Of a stretch of 64,000 bases of DNA, positions 19,289 to 28,282 are shown in pieces. The stretch covers positions 2,832,501 through 2,896,500 of the forward strand of contig NZ_RBXL01000001.1 of assembly GCF_003634315.1 (NCBI RefSeq). Reading direction: 5' to 3'. The stretch's first letter is position 1. Each line of letters starts with the position of its first letter. A program made the translations under genes and the position numbers. Origin of the DNA: Thiocapsa rosea. GTDB taxonomy: Bacteria; Pseudomonadota; Gammaproteobacteria; Chromatiales; Chromatiaceae. Under the pieces are notes generated by a model. The model was not told where the DNA came from. It ran no database searches and saw only the letters and a program-made list of their open reading frames with translations.

Positions 19289-20662
19289 TTACAGGAAGGT
19301 GACCCCGACCTGGAACAGCCGCTCGACCTCCGGGATCCGCGCCTTGTCCTGAAGGAAGAGGATGACGTGGTCTTCCGCGGCGATGACGGTGTCGTGGTGC
19401 GCCATCAGCACCTCGTCGCCACGGACGATGGCGCCGATACTGGTACCCCGCGGGAGCCGGATGTTCTCGATGCTGCGCCCGATCACCTTGCTGGAGGACT
19501 CGTCGCCGTGGGCGATGGCCTCGATCGCCTCCGCCGCACCGCGCCGCAGAGAATGCACGACGACCACGTCGCCGCGCCGGATATGCTTGAGCAGGCTTCC
19601 GATGGTTGCCTGCTGCGGCGAGATGGCGATGTCGATGGCCCCGGATTGCACCAGTTCCACATAGGACGGCCGGTTGATCAAGGCCATGACCTTGCGGGCA
19701 CCCAGCCGCTTTGCGAGCATCGCCGAGAGGATATTCGCCTCGTCGTCGTCGGTGACGGCGCAGAAGACATCGGTGTTCTCGATATTCTCTTCCAGGAGCA
19801 GATCGCGATCCGCCGCGTCGCCGTGCAGCACGATCGTCTTCTCGAGATTCTCCGCGATGCGCTTGCAGCGTTTCAGATCCCGCTCGATGATCTTCACCCG
19901 GTAGTTGAGCTCCAGCGCCTCGGCGAGCCGGGTGCCGATATTGCCGCCGCCGGCGATGATCAGGCGCTTGTAGGGGCGATCCAAACGCCGCAGCTCGCTC
20001 ATGACCGAACGGATGTGCTTGGGGGCGGCGACGAAGAAGATCTCGTCGTCGGCCTCGATGACGGTATCGCCTTGGGGCTCGATGGCGCGATCCTGTCGGT
20101 AGATGGCCGCGACCCTGGCCTCGACCCTTGGCATGTGCTCGTGGAGTGTGCGCAGCTCGTGCCCGACCAAAGGCCCGCCGTAATAGGCCCTGACCGCGAC
20201 CAGACGGATCCGCCCGCCGGCGAAGTCGAGCACCTGCAAGGTGCCCGGATTCTCGACCAGACGCAGGATGTACTCGGTGACCAATGCCTCCGGGCTGATC
20301 GGAAAATCGATCGGCAGGGCATCGGTCCCGAACAGCTTGGGTTGATCGAGAAAGCTCTGCGCCCGCACCCGCGCGATCTTGGTCGGCGTATGGAAGAGGG
20401 TGTAGGCGACCTGGCAGGCGACCATATTGGTCTCGTCGCTGTTGGTGACCGCGATGATCATGTCGGCGTCTTCCGCGCCCGCGCGACGCAGCACGTCGGG
20501 GTGCGCGCCGTGGCCGAGGATGGTGCGCAGATCGAAACGGTCCTGCAGCTCTCTGAGCAGATCCGGATTGTGATCGACGACGGTAATGTCGTTCGCCTCG
20601 CTGACCAGATTGGCGGCCACCGAGGTCCCGACTTGTCCGGCGCCTAAGATGATGATCTTCAT
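19289..20662 (-). CDS. trkA: Trk system potassium uptake regulatory protein TrkA
   Basis: A 457-residue cytoplasmic NAD(H)-binding regulator of the TrkH/TrkG K+ channel. It contains two RCK units: an N-terminal Rossmann fold ([19 protein letters not shown]) followed by a TrkA-C domain, then a second Rossmann fold ([18 protein letters not shown]) and TrkA-C domain. No trkH is in the window. The gene starts immediately at the end of a palindromic element (TTTAAATG read on the coding strand), so the ribosome-binding region lies inside the repeat and shows no obvious Shine-Dalgarno. Confidence 0.95.
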   Translation of the reverse strand: MKIIILGAGQVGTSVAANLVSEANDITVVDHNPDLLRELQDRFDLRTILGHGAHPDVLRRAGAEDADMIIAVTNSDETNMVACQVAYTLFHTPTKIARVRAQSFLDQPKLFGTDALPIDFPISPEALVTEYILRLVENPGTLQVLDFAGGRIRLVAVRAYYGGPLVGHELRTLHEHMPRVEARVAAIYRQDRAIEPQGDTVIEADDEIFFVAAPKHIRSVMSELRRLDRPYKRLIIAGGGNIGTRLAEALELNYRVKIIERDLKRCKRIAENLEKTIVLHGDAADRDLLLEENIENTDVFCAVTDDDEANILSAMLAKRLGARKVMALINRPSYVELVQSGAIDIAISPQQATIGSLLKHIRRGDVVVVHSLRRGAAEAIEAIAHGDESSSKVIGRSIENIRLPRGTSIGAIVRGDEVLMAHHDTVIAAEDHVILFLQDKARIPEVERLFQVGVTFL

Positions 20663-20749
20663 TTAAACCGCGTCCGGAGTTTTCGGTGTTGTGGAGTGGG
20701 GGCTTGCGGTCTCGTCGCTCCACGCAGCGATTGGCGCGACGCGGTTTAA
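20663..20749. repeat. P7: palindromic TTAAACCGCG element, core D
   Basis: 87 bp, TTAAACCGCGTCC to GCGACGCGGTTTAA, with a core unlike the others (contains TGGAGTGGGGGCTTGCGGTC). It abuts the trkA start codon and is followed by an AT-rich spacer and another inverted-repeat unit. Confidence 0.88.
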
Positions 20750-20769
20750 AATAATAAAAATTAAATACT

Positions 20770-20855
20770 TGAAGTGCGTCAGTGCCAAGGTCTGCAGGTA
20801 CGCCGGATCGATGTTGCAGGTGCCGACCTCGACATGCCCCGCCTGACGCACTTCA
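20770..20855. repeat. 86-bp unit with 13-bp inverted ends (TGAAGTGCGTCAG)
   Basis: Perfect inverted ends TGAAGTGCGTCAG (20770-20782) and CTGACGCACTTCA (20843-20855) enclose 60 bp. Length and position (20 bp after P7, AT-rich spacer) match the tandem P pairs, but the end sequence differs. Its terminal TCA is the TGA stop of ntrX. Confidence 0.75.
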
Positions 20856-22223
20856 ACGCCGCTCCTTGATTTCGATCCCCAGCGAACGGAGCTTGCGGTA
20901 CAGATGCGTGCGCTCCATCCCGGCCTCCTTCGCCATCTTGCTGACGTTGCCGGTGTGCTTTTCGAGCTGATAGTCGAGGTAGGCCTTTTCGAACTGCTCG
21001 CGCGCCTGACGCAGCGGCTGATCGAAGGAGACCAGCCCCTCCAGTGCCTGCCCTTGTGAAGGCGGCGGTGCGCCGAGTGCGGATTCGACCTCTTTCTGAC
21101 TGATCTCGTCGCCGGCGCCCAAGATCAGCACCCGCTGAACCAGGTTCTTGAGCTCGCGCACGTTGCCGGGCCAGGTGTAGTTGCGCAGATAATTTTGCGC
21201 ACCCACGCTGAAACGGCGGTAGGGCAGCTTCTCGTGGGTCGCAAAATAGTCGAGATAGAAGTTCAGCAGATCGGTGACATCCTCGGCGTGGTCGCGCAGC
21301 GGCGGGATGTTCAGCGGGACGACGTTCAGGTGGTAGAAGAGATCCTCGCGGAACCGCCCGGCACGCACCTCCTCTTCGAGATTGCGCTGGGTCGCGGCGA
21401 TGATCCGCACGTCGATGCGCACCGGCTCGGCGCCGCCGACGCGGATGAAGGATCCGGTGTCGAGCGCACCGAGCAGCTTGGCTTGCGCATCCAGCTCCAT
21501 GTCGGCGACCTCGTCGAGCAGCAAGGTCCCGCCCGCGGCCTTTTCCAGATTCCCGTAATGGGTGTGCTCGCCGTCTTCGGTCCCGAAGAGCTCGCGTGCG
21601 GCATTGCCCCCGGCGAGTGTGGAGACGCTCAGATCGACAAAGGGGCGCTCGCGGCGTGCGCTCTGTGAATGCAGATAACGCGCGAAGGTCTCCCGACCGC
21701 TGCCGGCGTCCCCGGTGATCAGCACCCAGGTGTCGTGCTGGGCGATGCGTTTGACCTGCTCGCGCAGCCGTTGCAGGGTCGCGCTGCGCCCGACCGGCTC
21801 GTGCACCTGGGGCGCGCGGCGTTTGAGACCGATGTTCTCCTTCTGGAGCTTGTCGGCCTCGAGTGCCCGCTCCACGGTGAGCAGCAGCTTGGCCATCGAG
21901 AGCGGTTTTTCGAGAAAGTCGTAGGCGCCGAGCCGGGTCGCCTCTACGGCCGTCTCCACGGTGCCGTGACCGGACATCATGATGACCGGGCAGGGCAGAC
22001 CGTCTTCCTCCTCCGACCACTCGCGCAGCAGCGTGATGCCGTCCAGATCGGGCATCCAGATGTCGAGCAGGATCAGATCCGGACGGCGCTCGCGCAGCGC
22101 ATGCCGGGCGGATTCGCCGTTCTCCGCGCTCGCCACCGCATAGCCCTCGTCCTCCAGGATCTCCTGCACGAGACCGCGGATGTCGGGCTCGTCGTCGACG
22201 ACCAAGACGTGCGTTGCACTCAT
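20853..22223 (-). CDS. ntrX: NtrX-type response regulator with degenerate AAA+ motifs
   Basis: A 456-residue regulator: receiver domain (acidic pair DDEPD, phospho-acceptor Asp54, LysPro switch EKPLS), AAA+ domain, and Fis-type helix-turn-helix (GNVSKMAKEAGMERTHLYRK). The AAA+ part is unusual. Walker A reads GDAGSGRE (Arg177 where Lys is expected), and the GAFTGA loop that contacts sigma-54 is replaced by a shorter GEHTHYG after ELFG. Walker B (TLLLDEV) is intact. It is therefore unlikely to be a conventional sigma-54 activator and may act as a repressor or sigma-70-type regulator. Its start overlaps the ntrY stop by 4 nt. Confidence 0.9.
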   Translation of the reverse strand: MSATHVLVVDDEPDIRGLVQEILEDEGYAVASAENGESARHALRERRPDLILLDIWMPDLDGITLLREWSEEEDGLPCPVIMMSGHGTVETAVEATRLGAYDFLEKPLSMAKLLLTVERALEADKLQKENIGLKRRAPQVHEPVGRSATLQRLREQVKRIAQHDTWVLITGDAGSGRETFARYLHSQSARRERPFVDLSVSTLAGGNAARELFGTEDGEHTHYGNLEKAAGGTLLLDEVADMELDAQAKLLGALDTGSFIRVGGAEPVRIDVRIIAATQRNLEEEVRAGRFREDLFYHLNVVPLNIPPLRDHAEDVTDLLNFYLDYFATHEKLPYRRFSVGAQNYLRNYTWPGNVRELKNLVQRVLILGAGDEISQKEVESALGAPPPSQGQALEGLVSFDQPLRQAREQFEKAYLDYQLEKHTGNVSKMAKEAGMERTHLYRKLRSLGIEIKERR

Positions 22224-24430
22224 AGCTTTTCGTCCTGTTCTCGGCCTTGGGTCGCGTGCTTGGTCCCCTGCCGGATCGGCAGGCGGATCCGAATCAACGC
22301 GCCTTGACCTGTATTCTCGACCTTGATGATACCGCGGTGCTCTTCGACGATCTTCTTGACGATGGCCAAGCCGAGACCGGTTCCTTTTGATTTTGTGGTG
22401 ACGTAGGGCTCGAAGAGGCGTTCGAAGAGGCGCTCCTCGAACCCGGGCCCGTTGTCGGCCACCTCCAACTCGACGAGCGGTGTGCCGTTCACGCGTACGA
22501 CGCGCGTCGTCACGGCGATGCGTGCGTCGGGGCGTCCGTCCATCGCCTCCTGCGCGTTCTTGATCAGATTATGAACCACTTGACGCAAGCGCAACGGGTC
22601 GCCGCGGACCTCGACCCCCGGCGCACCCAAAGCGACCTCGAGCGCGCTCGTGCCGGCGCTGCGATACAGGTCGAGCACCTCTTGGGCGAGCCGGTCGAGC
22701 TCCAGGGGCTCGGCGCGGATATGCGGTGTCCGGGCATAGTCGGAGAAGTCGTTCACCATGGCCTTCATCGCCTCGACCTGCTGGACGATCGTCCGGGTCG
22801 AGCGATCGATGATCTTTGCATCCGCCTCGTCGGCCTTGGCGAGCAGCTTATGGCGCAGGCGCTCCGCAGAGAGCTGGATCGGCGTCAAGGGGTTCTTGAT
22901 CTCGTGGGCCAGCCGCCGGGCCACCTCGCCCCAGGCCGCGTTGCGCTGTGCGGTGATCAGGGAGGTGATGTCGTCGAAGACCACCACGTGACCCCGCTGC
23001 TCGTTGTCCGAGAGCGGCAAGGGGCTGCCGCGGCACATCAGGGTCTGTCGCGTCTCGCCGCGATCGAGCTCGATCTCTGCGCGCCAATCCACCCCGGCGA
23101 GGATATGGCCGCGCACGGTCTCGGTCCAGGGTGTGAGCCAGGGCAGCTCGCGCTCCACGCGCGAGAGCTCCGGCTGCTCGTCCTCGGCGAAGGTGAGCGA
23201 CAGGATCTGACGCGCCGCGGGGTTGGATGTCCGCAGCCGCTGATCGGCATCCAAGGCGATGACCCCGGACGACAGTCGCCCCAGGACCGTTTCCAGATAG
23301 TTGCGTTGGGTCTCCACCGCCTGTTGGCTGCGGTTCGCGGCATCCCGTGCCCGGGCGATCCGTCGCGTCATCGCATTGAAGGAGGCGACCAGGAAGGCGA
23401 GTTCGTCGTCGTGCTTGGGCAGCGGGAGCTGTTGCTCGTAGTCGCCCTCTGCGATCGCGCTGGTGCCGCGGGCGATGTCCGCCACCGGCGCGACGAGACG
23501 TCGAGCGATATGAAAGGCGGCGATCACCGCGGCCATCACGCCGAACAGGAGCACCAACGACAGGGTCAGGGAGAAGCTCAGCTTCAATGACTGGCGCAGA
23601 TACGCCAGCTCTGTGTAGCGATTGTAGGCGTCCTCCAGGCGTTCGGACAGCTCGGTGATGCGCGCCGAGGTCGGGAAGATCGCCTGCATCTGCATCCCCC
23701 GTCCGCGCGGATCCTGCACCAATACCCGCACGATCAGCTCGCCGTTGAGGTCGCTTTCCAGACCGACATAGTTGTTGCCGGCGCGCACGCTTTGCTGGAT
23801 CTCGCGCTCGGCCTGATTCGGAACCAACTGGGTCGGATCCTCGTTGGCGTTGCCGAGCACCTGACCGCCGTCGGCGTAGACGGTCAGCTCGATGGCACCG
23901 GCCTGACGCCGCAGATTGTTCAGACTGAGCGCGATGGCGGTCGAGGAGCGATCTTCGATCCCGGCGATGAGCTGCTCGGTGTACCGCGCAAGGACCCGCT
24001 GGTTGAGATCGAGCGAGGCCTGATTCAAGACCAGCGCGTCCTGCATGGCCTGGCCGATTTCCACGTCAAACCAGCTGTCGATCCCGCGCAGCAGGAACCC
24101 GAGGGAGAAGTAATAGACCACGCCCACGGGCAGCAGCGAGACCAGCACGAAGAGCACCAGGATCCGCCCGGTCAGGCGTGAGCCGGCGGCCTGCCGGCGA
24201 TAGCGGCGAACCAGCTTCACGATGTTGACGATGACCAGGATGGCGAGCGCGCCCAGACCGGCCAACACCACCGAGAGCAGCGGCACGAAGGCGCGGCTCA
24301 GGGTCTCGGAGTTCTCCACCGCATCGCGCATCAGCACCAGAACGACGAAGAGCGCCAGGATCAATGCCGCGACCGGCAAGGTGCCGAGTCCGCGCAGACG
24401 TGCTAAGGCGTTAAAGGCCACTTGCTCCAC
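22220..24430 (-). CDS. ntrY: NtrY-type sensor histidine kinase
   Basis: A 736-residue membrane sensor kinase paired with NtrX. Helices at the N-terminus (LPVAALILALFVVLVLMRDA and VVLAGLGALAILVIVNIVKL) and a later pair enclose a periplasmic domain. They are followed by HAMP, PAS (VIALDADQRLRTSNPAARQI), an H-box with LAHEIKNPLTPIQLSAERL, and an ATPase domain (NLIKNAQEAM, DNGPGF, GTGLGLAIVKKIVEEHRG). NtrY/X systems respond to nitrogen or redox status in other proteobacteria. ATG 24430 overlaps the upstream DUF4390 gene by 28 nt and is needed to keep the first helix. Confidence 0.92.
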   Translation of the reverse strand: MEQVAFNALARLRGLGTLPVAALILALFVVLVLMRDAVENSETLSRAFVPLLSVVLAGLGALAILVIVNIVKLVRRYRRQAAGSRLTGRILVLFVLVSLLPVGVVYYFSLGFLLRGIDSWFDVEIGQAMQDALVLNQASLDLNQRVLARYTEQLIAGIEDRSSTAIALSLNNLRRQAGAIELTVYADGGQVLGNANEDPTQLVPNQAEREIQQSVRAGNNYVGLESDLNGELIVRVLVQDPRGRGMQMQAIFPTSARITELSERLEDAYNRYTELAYLRQSLKLSFSLTLSLVLLFGVMAAVIAAFHIARRLVAPVADIARGTSAIAEGDYEQQLPLPKHDDELAFLVASFNAMTRRIARARDAANRSQQAVETQRNYLETVLGRLSSGVIALDADQRLRTSNPAARQILSLTFAEDEQPELSRVERELPWLTPWTETVRGHILAGVDWRAEIELDRGETRQTLMCRGSPLPLSDNEQRGHVVVFDDITSLITAQRNAAWGEVARRLAHEIKNPLTPIQLSAERLRHKLLAKADEADAKIIDRSTRTIVQQVEAMKAMVNDFSDYARTPHIRAEPLELDRLAQEVLDLYRSAGTSALEVALGAPGVEVRGDPLRLRQVVHNLIKNAQEAMDGRPDARIAVTTRVVRVNGTPLVELEVADNGPGFEERLFERLFEPYVTTKSKGTGLGLAIVKKIVEEHRGIIKVENTGQGALIRIRLPIRQGTKHATQGREQDEKL

Positions 24431-24993
24431 CCGCTGGAGAGTTTCCAGGACGGTTTCAGGTAAGCCATCGGACGCAGCGGAAGCGGCAGCTCTTCGATGT
24501 CGAGCGAGGCCCGGATGTGGACCTCGTAGTGCGTGTCCTCGTCGAGACTCGACGCGCCGATCAACGACAGATCGGCGATCTCGCCGAGCGCGCGAATCGC
24601 CGCATCACGGCTGACGAAGCTGCGGCCCTCGGTGCCGGGCAGTCGGTAGACCTCGTAGCGCTCCGAGAGCGGCTTGTAGCGGATGGCGTAGCGCAGCTGC
24701 AGATCGACCCGGCTGTCCTCCCAGAGCCAGGCCCCGACCCGGCGGACCTGAATCTGCACCAGGATGGTCAGCGGCACGCCGTTCTCGAGCGCTTCGAGCG
24801 CCTCGGCGCTGAAACGGTAGTCCAGCAAGGCGTTCATGAAAAACATGTCGTCGACGAGTCGCGTCTCGACCTGCTCGACCTGCAGTCCGTCCTTGGCCGC
24901 GCCCGCCTCGACGCTCACCAGCAAGAGCACGGGCACGAGAAGCAACGCAGCCAGAAACAATCTCCCCGAGTGGTCAGCGGGCTGCCGGGTCAT
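24403..24993 (-). CDS. DUF4390 exported protein
   Basis: A 196-residue protein with a signal peptide (LFLAALLLVPVLLLVSVEAGAA) and a single mature domain of the DUF4390 family (VETRLVDDMFFMNALLDYRF ... VHIRASLDIEELPLPLRP). The family is found almost always between rsmB and ntrY in gammaproteobacteria, as here. Function is unknown; genetic context suggests an envelope role with the NtrY sensor. The start ATG overlaps the rsmB stop by 4 nt. Confidence 0.88.
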   Translation of the reverse strand: MTRQPADHSGRLFLAALLLVPVLLLVSVEAGAAKDGLQVEQVETRLVDDMFFMNALLDYRFSAEALEALENGVPLTILVQIQVRRVGAWLWEDSRVDLQLRYAIRYKPLSERYEVYRLPGTEGRSFVSRDAAIRALGEIADLSLIGASSLDEDTHYEVHIRASLDIEELPLPLRPMAYLKPSWKLSSGWSKWPLTP

Positions 24994-26357
24994 GACACCG
25001 GTCGTTCGATCAACGCGAAATAGAAGCCGTCGTTCGCCCCGTCCTGCGGAAGCAGCTGGACGCCGTGCGAGAGCGCGCGGCCCCGGGTCGCCGTGATCGC
25101 ACACTCGCGCGCATCCGGATGGCGCTGCAGGAAGGCGGCGATGCGGTGCTGGTTCTCGTCCGCGATCAGGGAGCAGGTCGCATACAGCAGCCGCCCGCCC
25201 GGGGCGAGCAACGGCCAGGCTGCCTCCAGGATCCGATCCTGCAAGGCGCACAACGCCGGGATGTCCGCGTTGCGTCGCAGCCATTTGATGTCGGGATGGC
25301 GACGGATCACGCCGGTGGCCGAGCAGGGGACATCGAGCAGGATGCGATCGAAGGGCCGGGCGGTCCAACTGCCTCTGGGCTCGGCCGCGTCGCCGAGTGC
25401 GACCTCGGCGCTCAGGCCCAGGCGCGCGAGCGTGTCGCGGATCGGTTTGAGCCGTGTCGGGGCGTTGTCGATCGCCAGCAGATCGAGCCGGTTCTCGGCA
25501 CGTTCCAGGATGCCGGCGGTCTTGCCGCCGGGTGCTGCGCAGGCGTCCAGGACGCGCTGTCCCGGCTGCGCATCCAGCAGATCGGCCGCCAGCTGGGCGC
25601 CGCCGTCCTGCACCGAAACCAGGCCTTCCGCGAAGCCGGGCAGCTCATGGGTCGGGCGCGGCTGATCGAGCGTCAGGCCCATGTCGCAGCCCGGGATGGG
25701 CCGCGCCGTGATGCCGGCGGCAGCGAGCGTGCCGAGATAGGCGCGCCGGTCGGTCCGGGTGCGGTTCACGCGCAGACTCATGGGCGCCCGGCCATTGCTG
25801 GTCCGCACGATCTGCTCCCAATCCTCCGGCCAGTTCTCGCGCAGGCGATCGAGCAGCCACTCGGGAAAGAGCCAACGCACGGCCGGCTCTTGATCGACCT
25901 CGGCCAGGAGGGTCTCGCGCTCGCGCAGAAAGCGACGCAGCAGTGCGTTCACCAAGGCCGCCTTGTCGGGCTTGCCGATGAGTCGACTGGCCTCGACCGT
26001 GGCGGCGACCGCGGCGTGGTCCGGCGTGTCCATCGCGATGAGCTGATACAGGCCGATCAGGATCAGCGATTCGAGATCCTTGTCCGCGGGCTTGACCGGG
26101 TGATTGAGCAGACGCGCGACCAGTGCCTCCAGGCGCGGCAGGGTGCGCAGCGCGCCGTAGACCATCTCTTGGGTGAGGGCGCGCTCGGCGGGCGCCTGCG
26201 AGGCGAGTCGGGTGTTCTCGAGCACGCGCGTGAGCGACTGACCACGACCGCGCACGCCGAAGAGTGCGAGTGCGGCGGCCGCACGGGATTCAGCGCCGAC
26301 GGGATGTCTTGCCGGGCCTGTCGCGCCGGCGGGGGCCTGCGGCCGGCGCTCAGCCAA
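24990..26357 (-). CDS. rsmB: 16S rRNA (cytosine-967-C5)-methyltransferase RsmB
   Basis: A 455-residue SAM-dependent methyltransferase that modifies C967 of 16S rRNA. The N-terminal NusB-like RNA-binding domain (residues about 20-150) is followed by a Rossmann catalytic domain: ACAAPGGKTAGILE for SAM binding, the DVPCSATGVIRRHPD motif with one catalytic Cys, and LYATCSLIADEN with the second. It starts 8 nt inside fmt, the usual def-fmt-rsmB order, here with the LysM gene divergent. Confidence 0.95.
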   Translation of the reverse strand: MAERRPQAPAGATGPARHPVGAESRAAAALALFGVRGRGQSLTRVLENTRLASQAPAERALTQEMVYGALRTLPRLEALVARLLNHPVKPADKDLESLILIGLYQLIAMDTPDHAAVAATVEASRLIGKPDKAALVNALLRRFLRERETLLAEVDQEPAVRWLFPEWLLDRLRENWPEDWEQIVRTSNGRAPMSLRVNRTRTDRRAYLGTLAAAGITARPIPGCDMGLTLDQPRPTHELPGFAEGLVSVQDGGAQLAADLLDAQPGQRVLDACAAPGGKTAGILERAENRLDLLAIDNAPTRLKPIRDTLARLGLSAEVALGDAAEPRGSWTARPFDRILLDVPCSATGVIRRHPDIKWLRRNADIPALCALQDRILEAAWPLLAPGGRLLYATCSLIADENQHRIAAFLQRHPDARECAITATRGRALSHGVQLLPQDGANDGFYFALIERPVS

Positions 26358-27315
26358 GCCGAACGCCGTCCATCGAACGTGCGTTGAGGAAATCGGCGGC
26401 CGCCATCGCCCGTTTGCCGGGTGGCTGGAGACGGACGATGCGTACGATCCCTCGGCCGGCGGCGACCTCGATGCCCGATTTGCCGGCGCCGATCACGCTC
26501 CCGGGCGCGGCCTGTGTTTCACGGTCGGGGTCGATCTCGGCGTCCCAGACCCGCAGGGTCTCGGTGTCGAGGCGCGTCTGCGCGACAGGCCAAGGGTTGT
26601 AGGCGCGGATCATGCGTCCGATGATCTCGGCGGGTTGGTGCCAGTCGATGATGGCCTCGTCCTTTGTCAGTTTGTGTGCGTAGGTGACCTCATCCTCGGC
26701 TTGCGGCTCGGGAATCAGCGATCCGTCGGCGATGCCGGGCAAGGCATCGATCAGCGCACCCGCGCCCAGCGCGGCGAGTCGCTCATGCAGATCCGCGCCG
26801 GTGTCGCGCGCTCCGATCGGTGTGGTCACGCGGTGATAGACGGGGCCGGTATCCAGCCCGGCCTCCATCTGCATGATGCAGACACCGGTCTCGGTGTCGC
26901 CGGCCAGCAACGCGCGCTGAATCGGCGCCGCGCCGCGCCAACGCGGCAGGAGCGAGGCATGGACGTTCACGCAGCCCAAGCGGGGTGCTTCCAACACGGA
27001 CACCGGCAGAAGCAGCCCGTAGGCCACGACCACCATCAAATCGGCCTCGAAGGCGCCAAGACGCGCGACCGCGTCGGGATCCTTCTTGAGGCTCTCGGGC
27101 TGGATCACCGGCAGGCCGCGCTTCAGGGCGAGCGCCTTCACCGGGCTTGCCTGAAGCTGTCGACCACGTCCGGCCGGTCGGTCCGGTTGGGTGTAGACGG
27201 CAACGACCTCCAGCGGCGGGCGTCGCGGATCCGCAACCGGCGCGTCGAGGAGCGCGGCAAGGGTCGGAACGGCGAAGTCGGGCGTTCCTGCGAAGATGAT
27301 GCTCAGGGGGGTCAT
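26350..27315 (-). CDS. fmt: methionyl-tRNA formyltransferase
   Basis: A 321-residue enzyme transferring a formyl group from 10-formyl-THF to initiator Met-tRNA. The N-terminal Rossmann domain begins LSIIFAGTPDFAVPTLAAL; the catalytic Asn-His-Asp set lies in VNVHASLLPRWRGAAPIQRA and MQMEAGLDTGPV. The C-terminal OB-like tRNA-binding domain completes the family length. It is separated from def by 196 bp that contain a Q-type repeat, whereas the two genes are usually adjacent. Confidence 0.96.
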   Translation of the reverse strand: MTPLSIIFAGTPDFAVPTLAALLDAPVADPRRPPLEVVAVYTQPDRPAGRGRQLQASPVKALALKRGLPVIQPESLKKDPDAVARLGAFEADLMVVVAYGLLLPVSVLEAPRLGCVNVHASLLPRWRGAAPIQRALLAGDTETGVCIMQMEAGLDTGPVYHRVTTPIGARDTGADLHERLAALGAGALIDALPGIADGSLIPEPQAEDEVTYAHKLTKDEAIIDWHQPAEIIGRMIRAYNPWPVAQTRLDTETLRVWDAEIDPDRETQAAPGSVIGAGKSGIEVAAGRGIVRIVRLQPPGKRAMAAADFLNARSMDGVRLG

Positions 27316-27382
27316 CGCGCCCGATCGCCTTTCGGAGCGGCGGCCTGCGCCTTAAGACCGGACGGTCGGGTGGACGCGCTTG

Positions 27383-27469
27383 GTAGTGTGGACGCGCGAG
27401 AGCGCAGTCCACCGAATCCCGCGCCGACGGCGGTGGACTGCGCGTCGCTTGTCCACCCTACGGCGCTTG
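27383..27469. repeat. Q1: GTAGGGTGGA-type repeat
   Basis: About 87 bp, closely matching 34440-34526. Shared parts include AGTCCACCGAATCCCGCGCC and GGTGGACTGCGC, and both end in CCACCCTACGG. It lies between def and fmt. Similar sequences are widespread in proteobacterial genomes. Confidence 0.75.
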
Positions 27470-27511
27470 TCCAACCTGCGGCACTTGGCCCGGCTACCGT
27501 TGCGATCCGGG

Positions 27512-28048
27512 TCACAACACACCTCGACGTTGCTCGGGCGCGTCGCTTGCGGCTTGGCGCTGCTCCTTTTCGAGCTTGCGGCGAATGCGTTGGCGCTTGA
27601 GCATCGAGATGTGGTCGACGAAGAGCTTGCCGTCGAGATGATCGATCTCGTGTTGGATACAGACCGCAAGCAGGCCGTCGGCGTCGAGCGTGAAGGACTC
27701 GCCTTCGCGATTCAGCGCCTGGACCCGAACCCGCTCCGCGCGCTTGACCGTCTCGAAGAAGCCGGGCACGGAGAGGCAGCCTTCGTCCATCTGCTCTTCG
27801 CCCTCGCGCGCGAGGATCTCCGGATTGATCAAGCAGATCGGCGTATCGTGGTTCTCCGAGACGTCGATCACCACGACCCGGCGCGGCACATTGACCTGGA
27901 TGGCGGCCAAGCCGATGCCGGGTGCGGCATACATGGTCTCGAGCATGTCGTCGACCAGCCGCACGATGTCGGCATCGACGCGTGCGACCGGAATCGCCTT
28001 GCGGCGGAGTCTTGGGTCCGGGAAGGTCAGGATATCGAGCTTTGCCAT
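27512..28048 (-). CDS. def: peptide deformylase
   Basis: A 178-residue metalloenzyme removing the N-formyl group from nascent proteins. All three family motifs are present: [17 protein letters not shown] with the metal-binding Cys, and QHEIDHLDG with the two metal-binding His and catalytic Glu. ATG 28048 ([15 protein letters not shown]) is the canonical start. It is divergent from the LysM gene; 234 bp between them carry the promoters and no other recognised feature. Confidence 0.96.
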   Translation of the reverse strand: MAKLDILTFPDPRLRRKAIPVARVDADIVRLVDDMLETMYAAPGIGLAAIQVNVPRRVVVIDVSENHDTPICLINPEILAREGEEQMDEGCLSVPGFFETVKRAERVRVQALNREGESFTLDADGLLAVCIQHEIDHLDGKLFVDHISMLKRQRIRRKLEKEQRQAASDAPEQRRGVL

Positions 28049-28282
28049 CGGGATGTCGTCTGGAAAATCTGTTCTCGGGGATCTCGGCTCTCGCCGGATC
28101 TCGACGTTGCGTGAATACGTCTCTCGTGGATTTCGGGGGATCTCGTCCCTCGAGCGACCGGCAAGAGAGGTGTCGAGTCGGGAGCCGAGTAGATGGGGTC
28201 GGGCCGCATGCGCTAGTATCCCATGAATACTACACCTCGAAATGGGGCCGGGTGAATCCGTTTCGAGCATCCGGGAGGTCCG

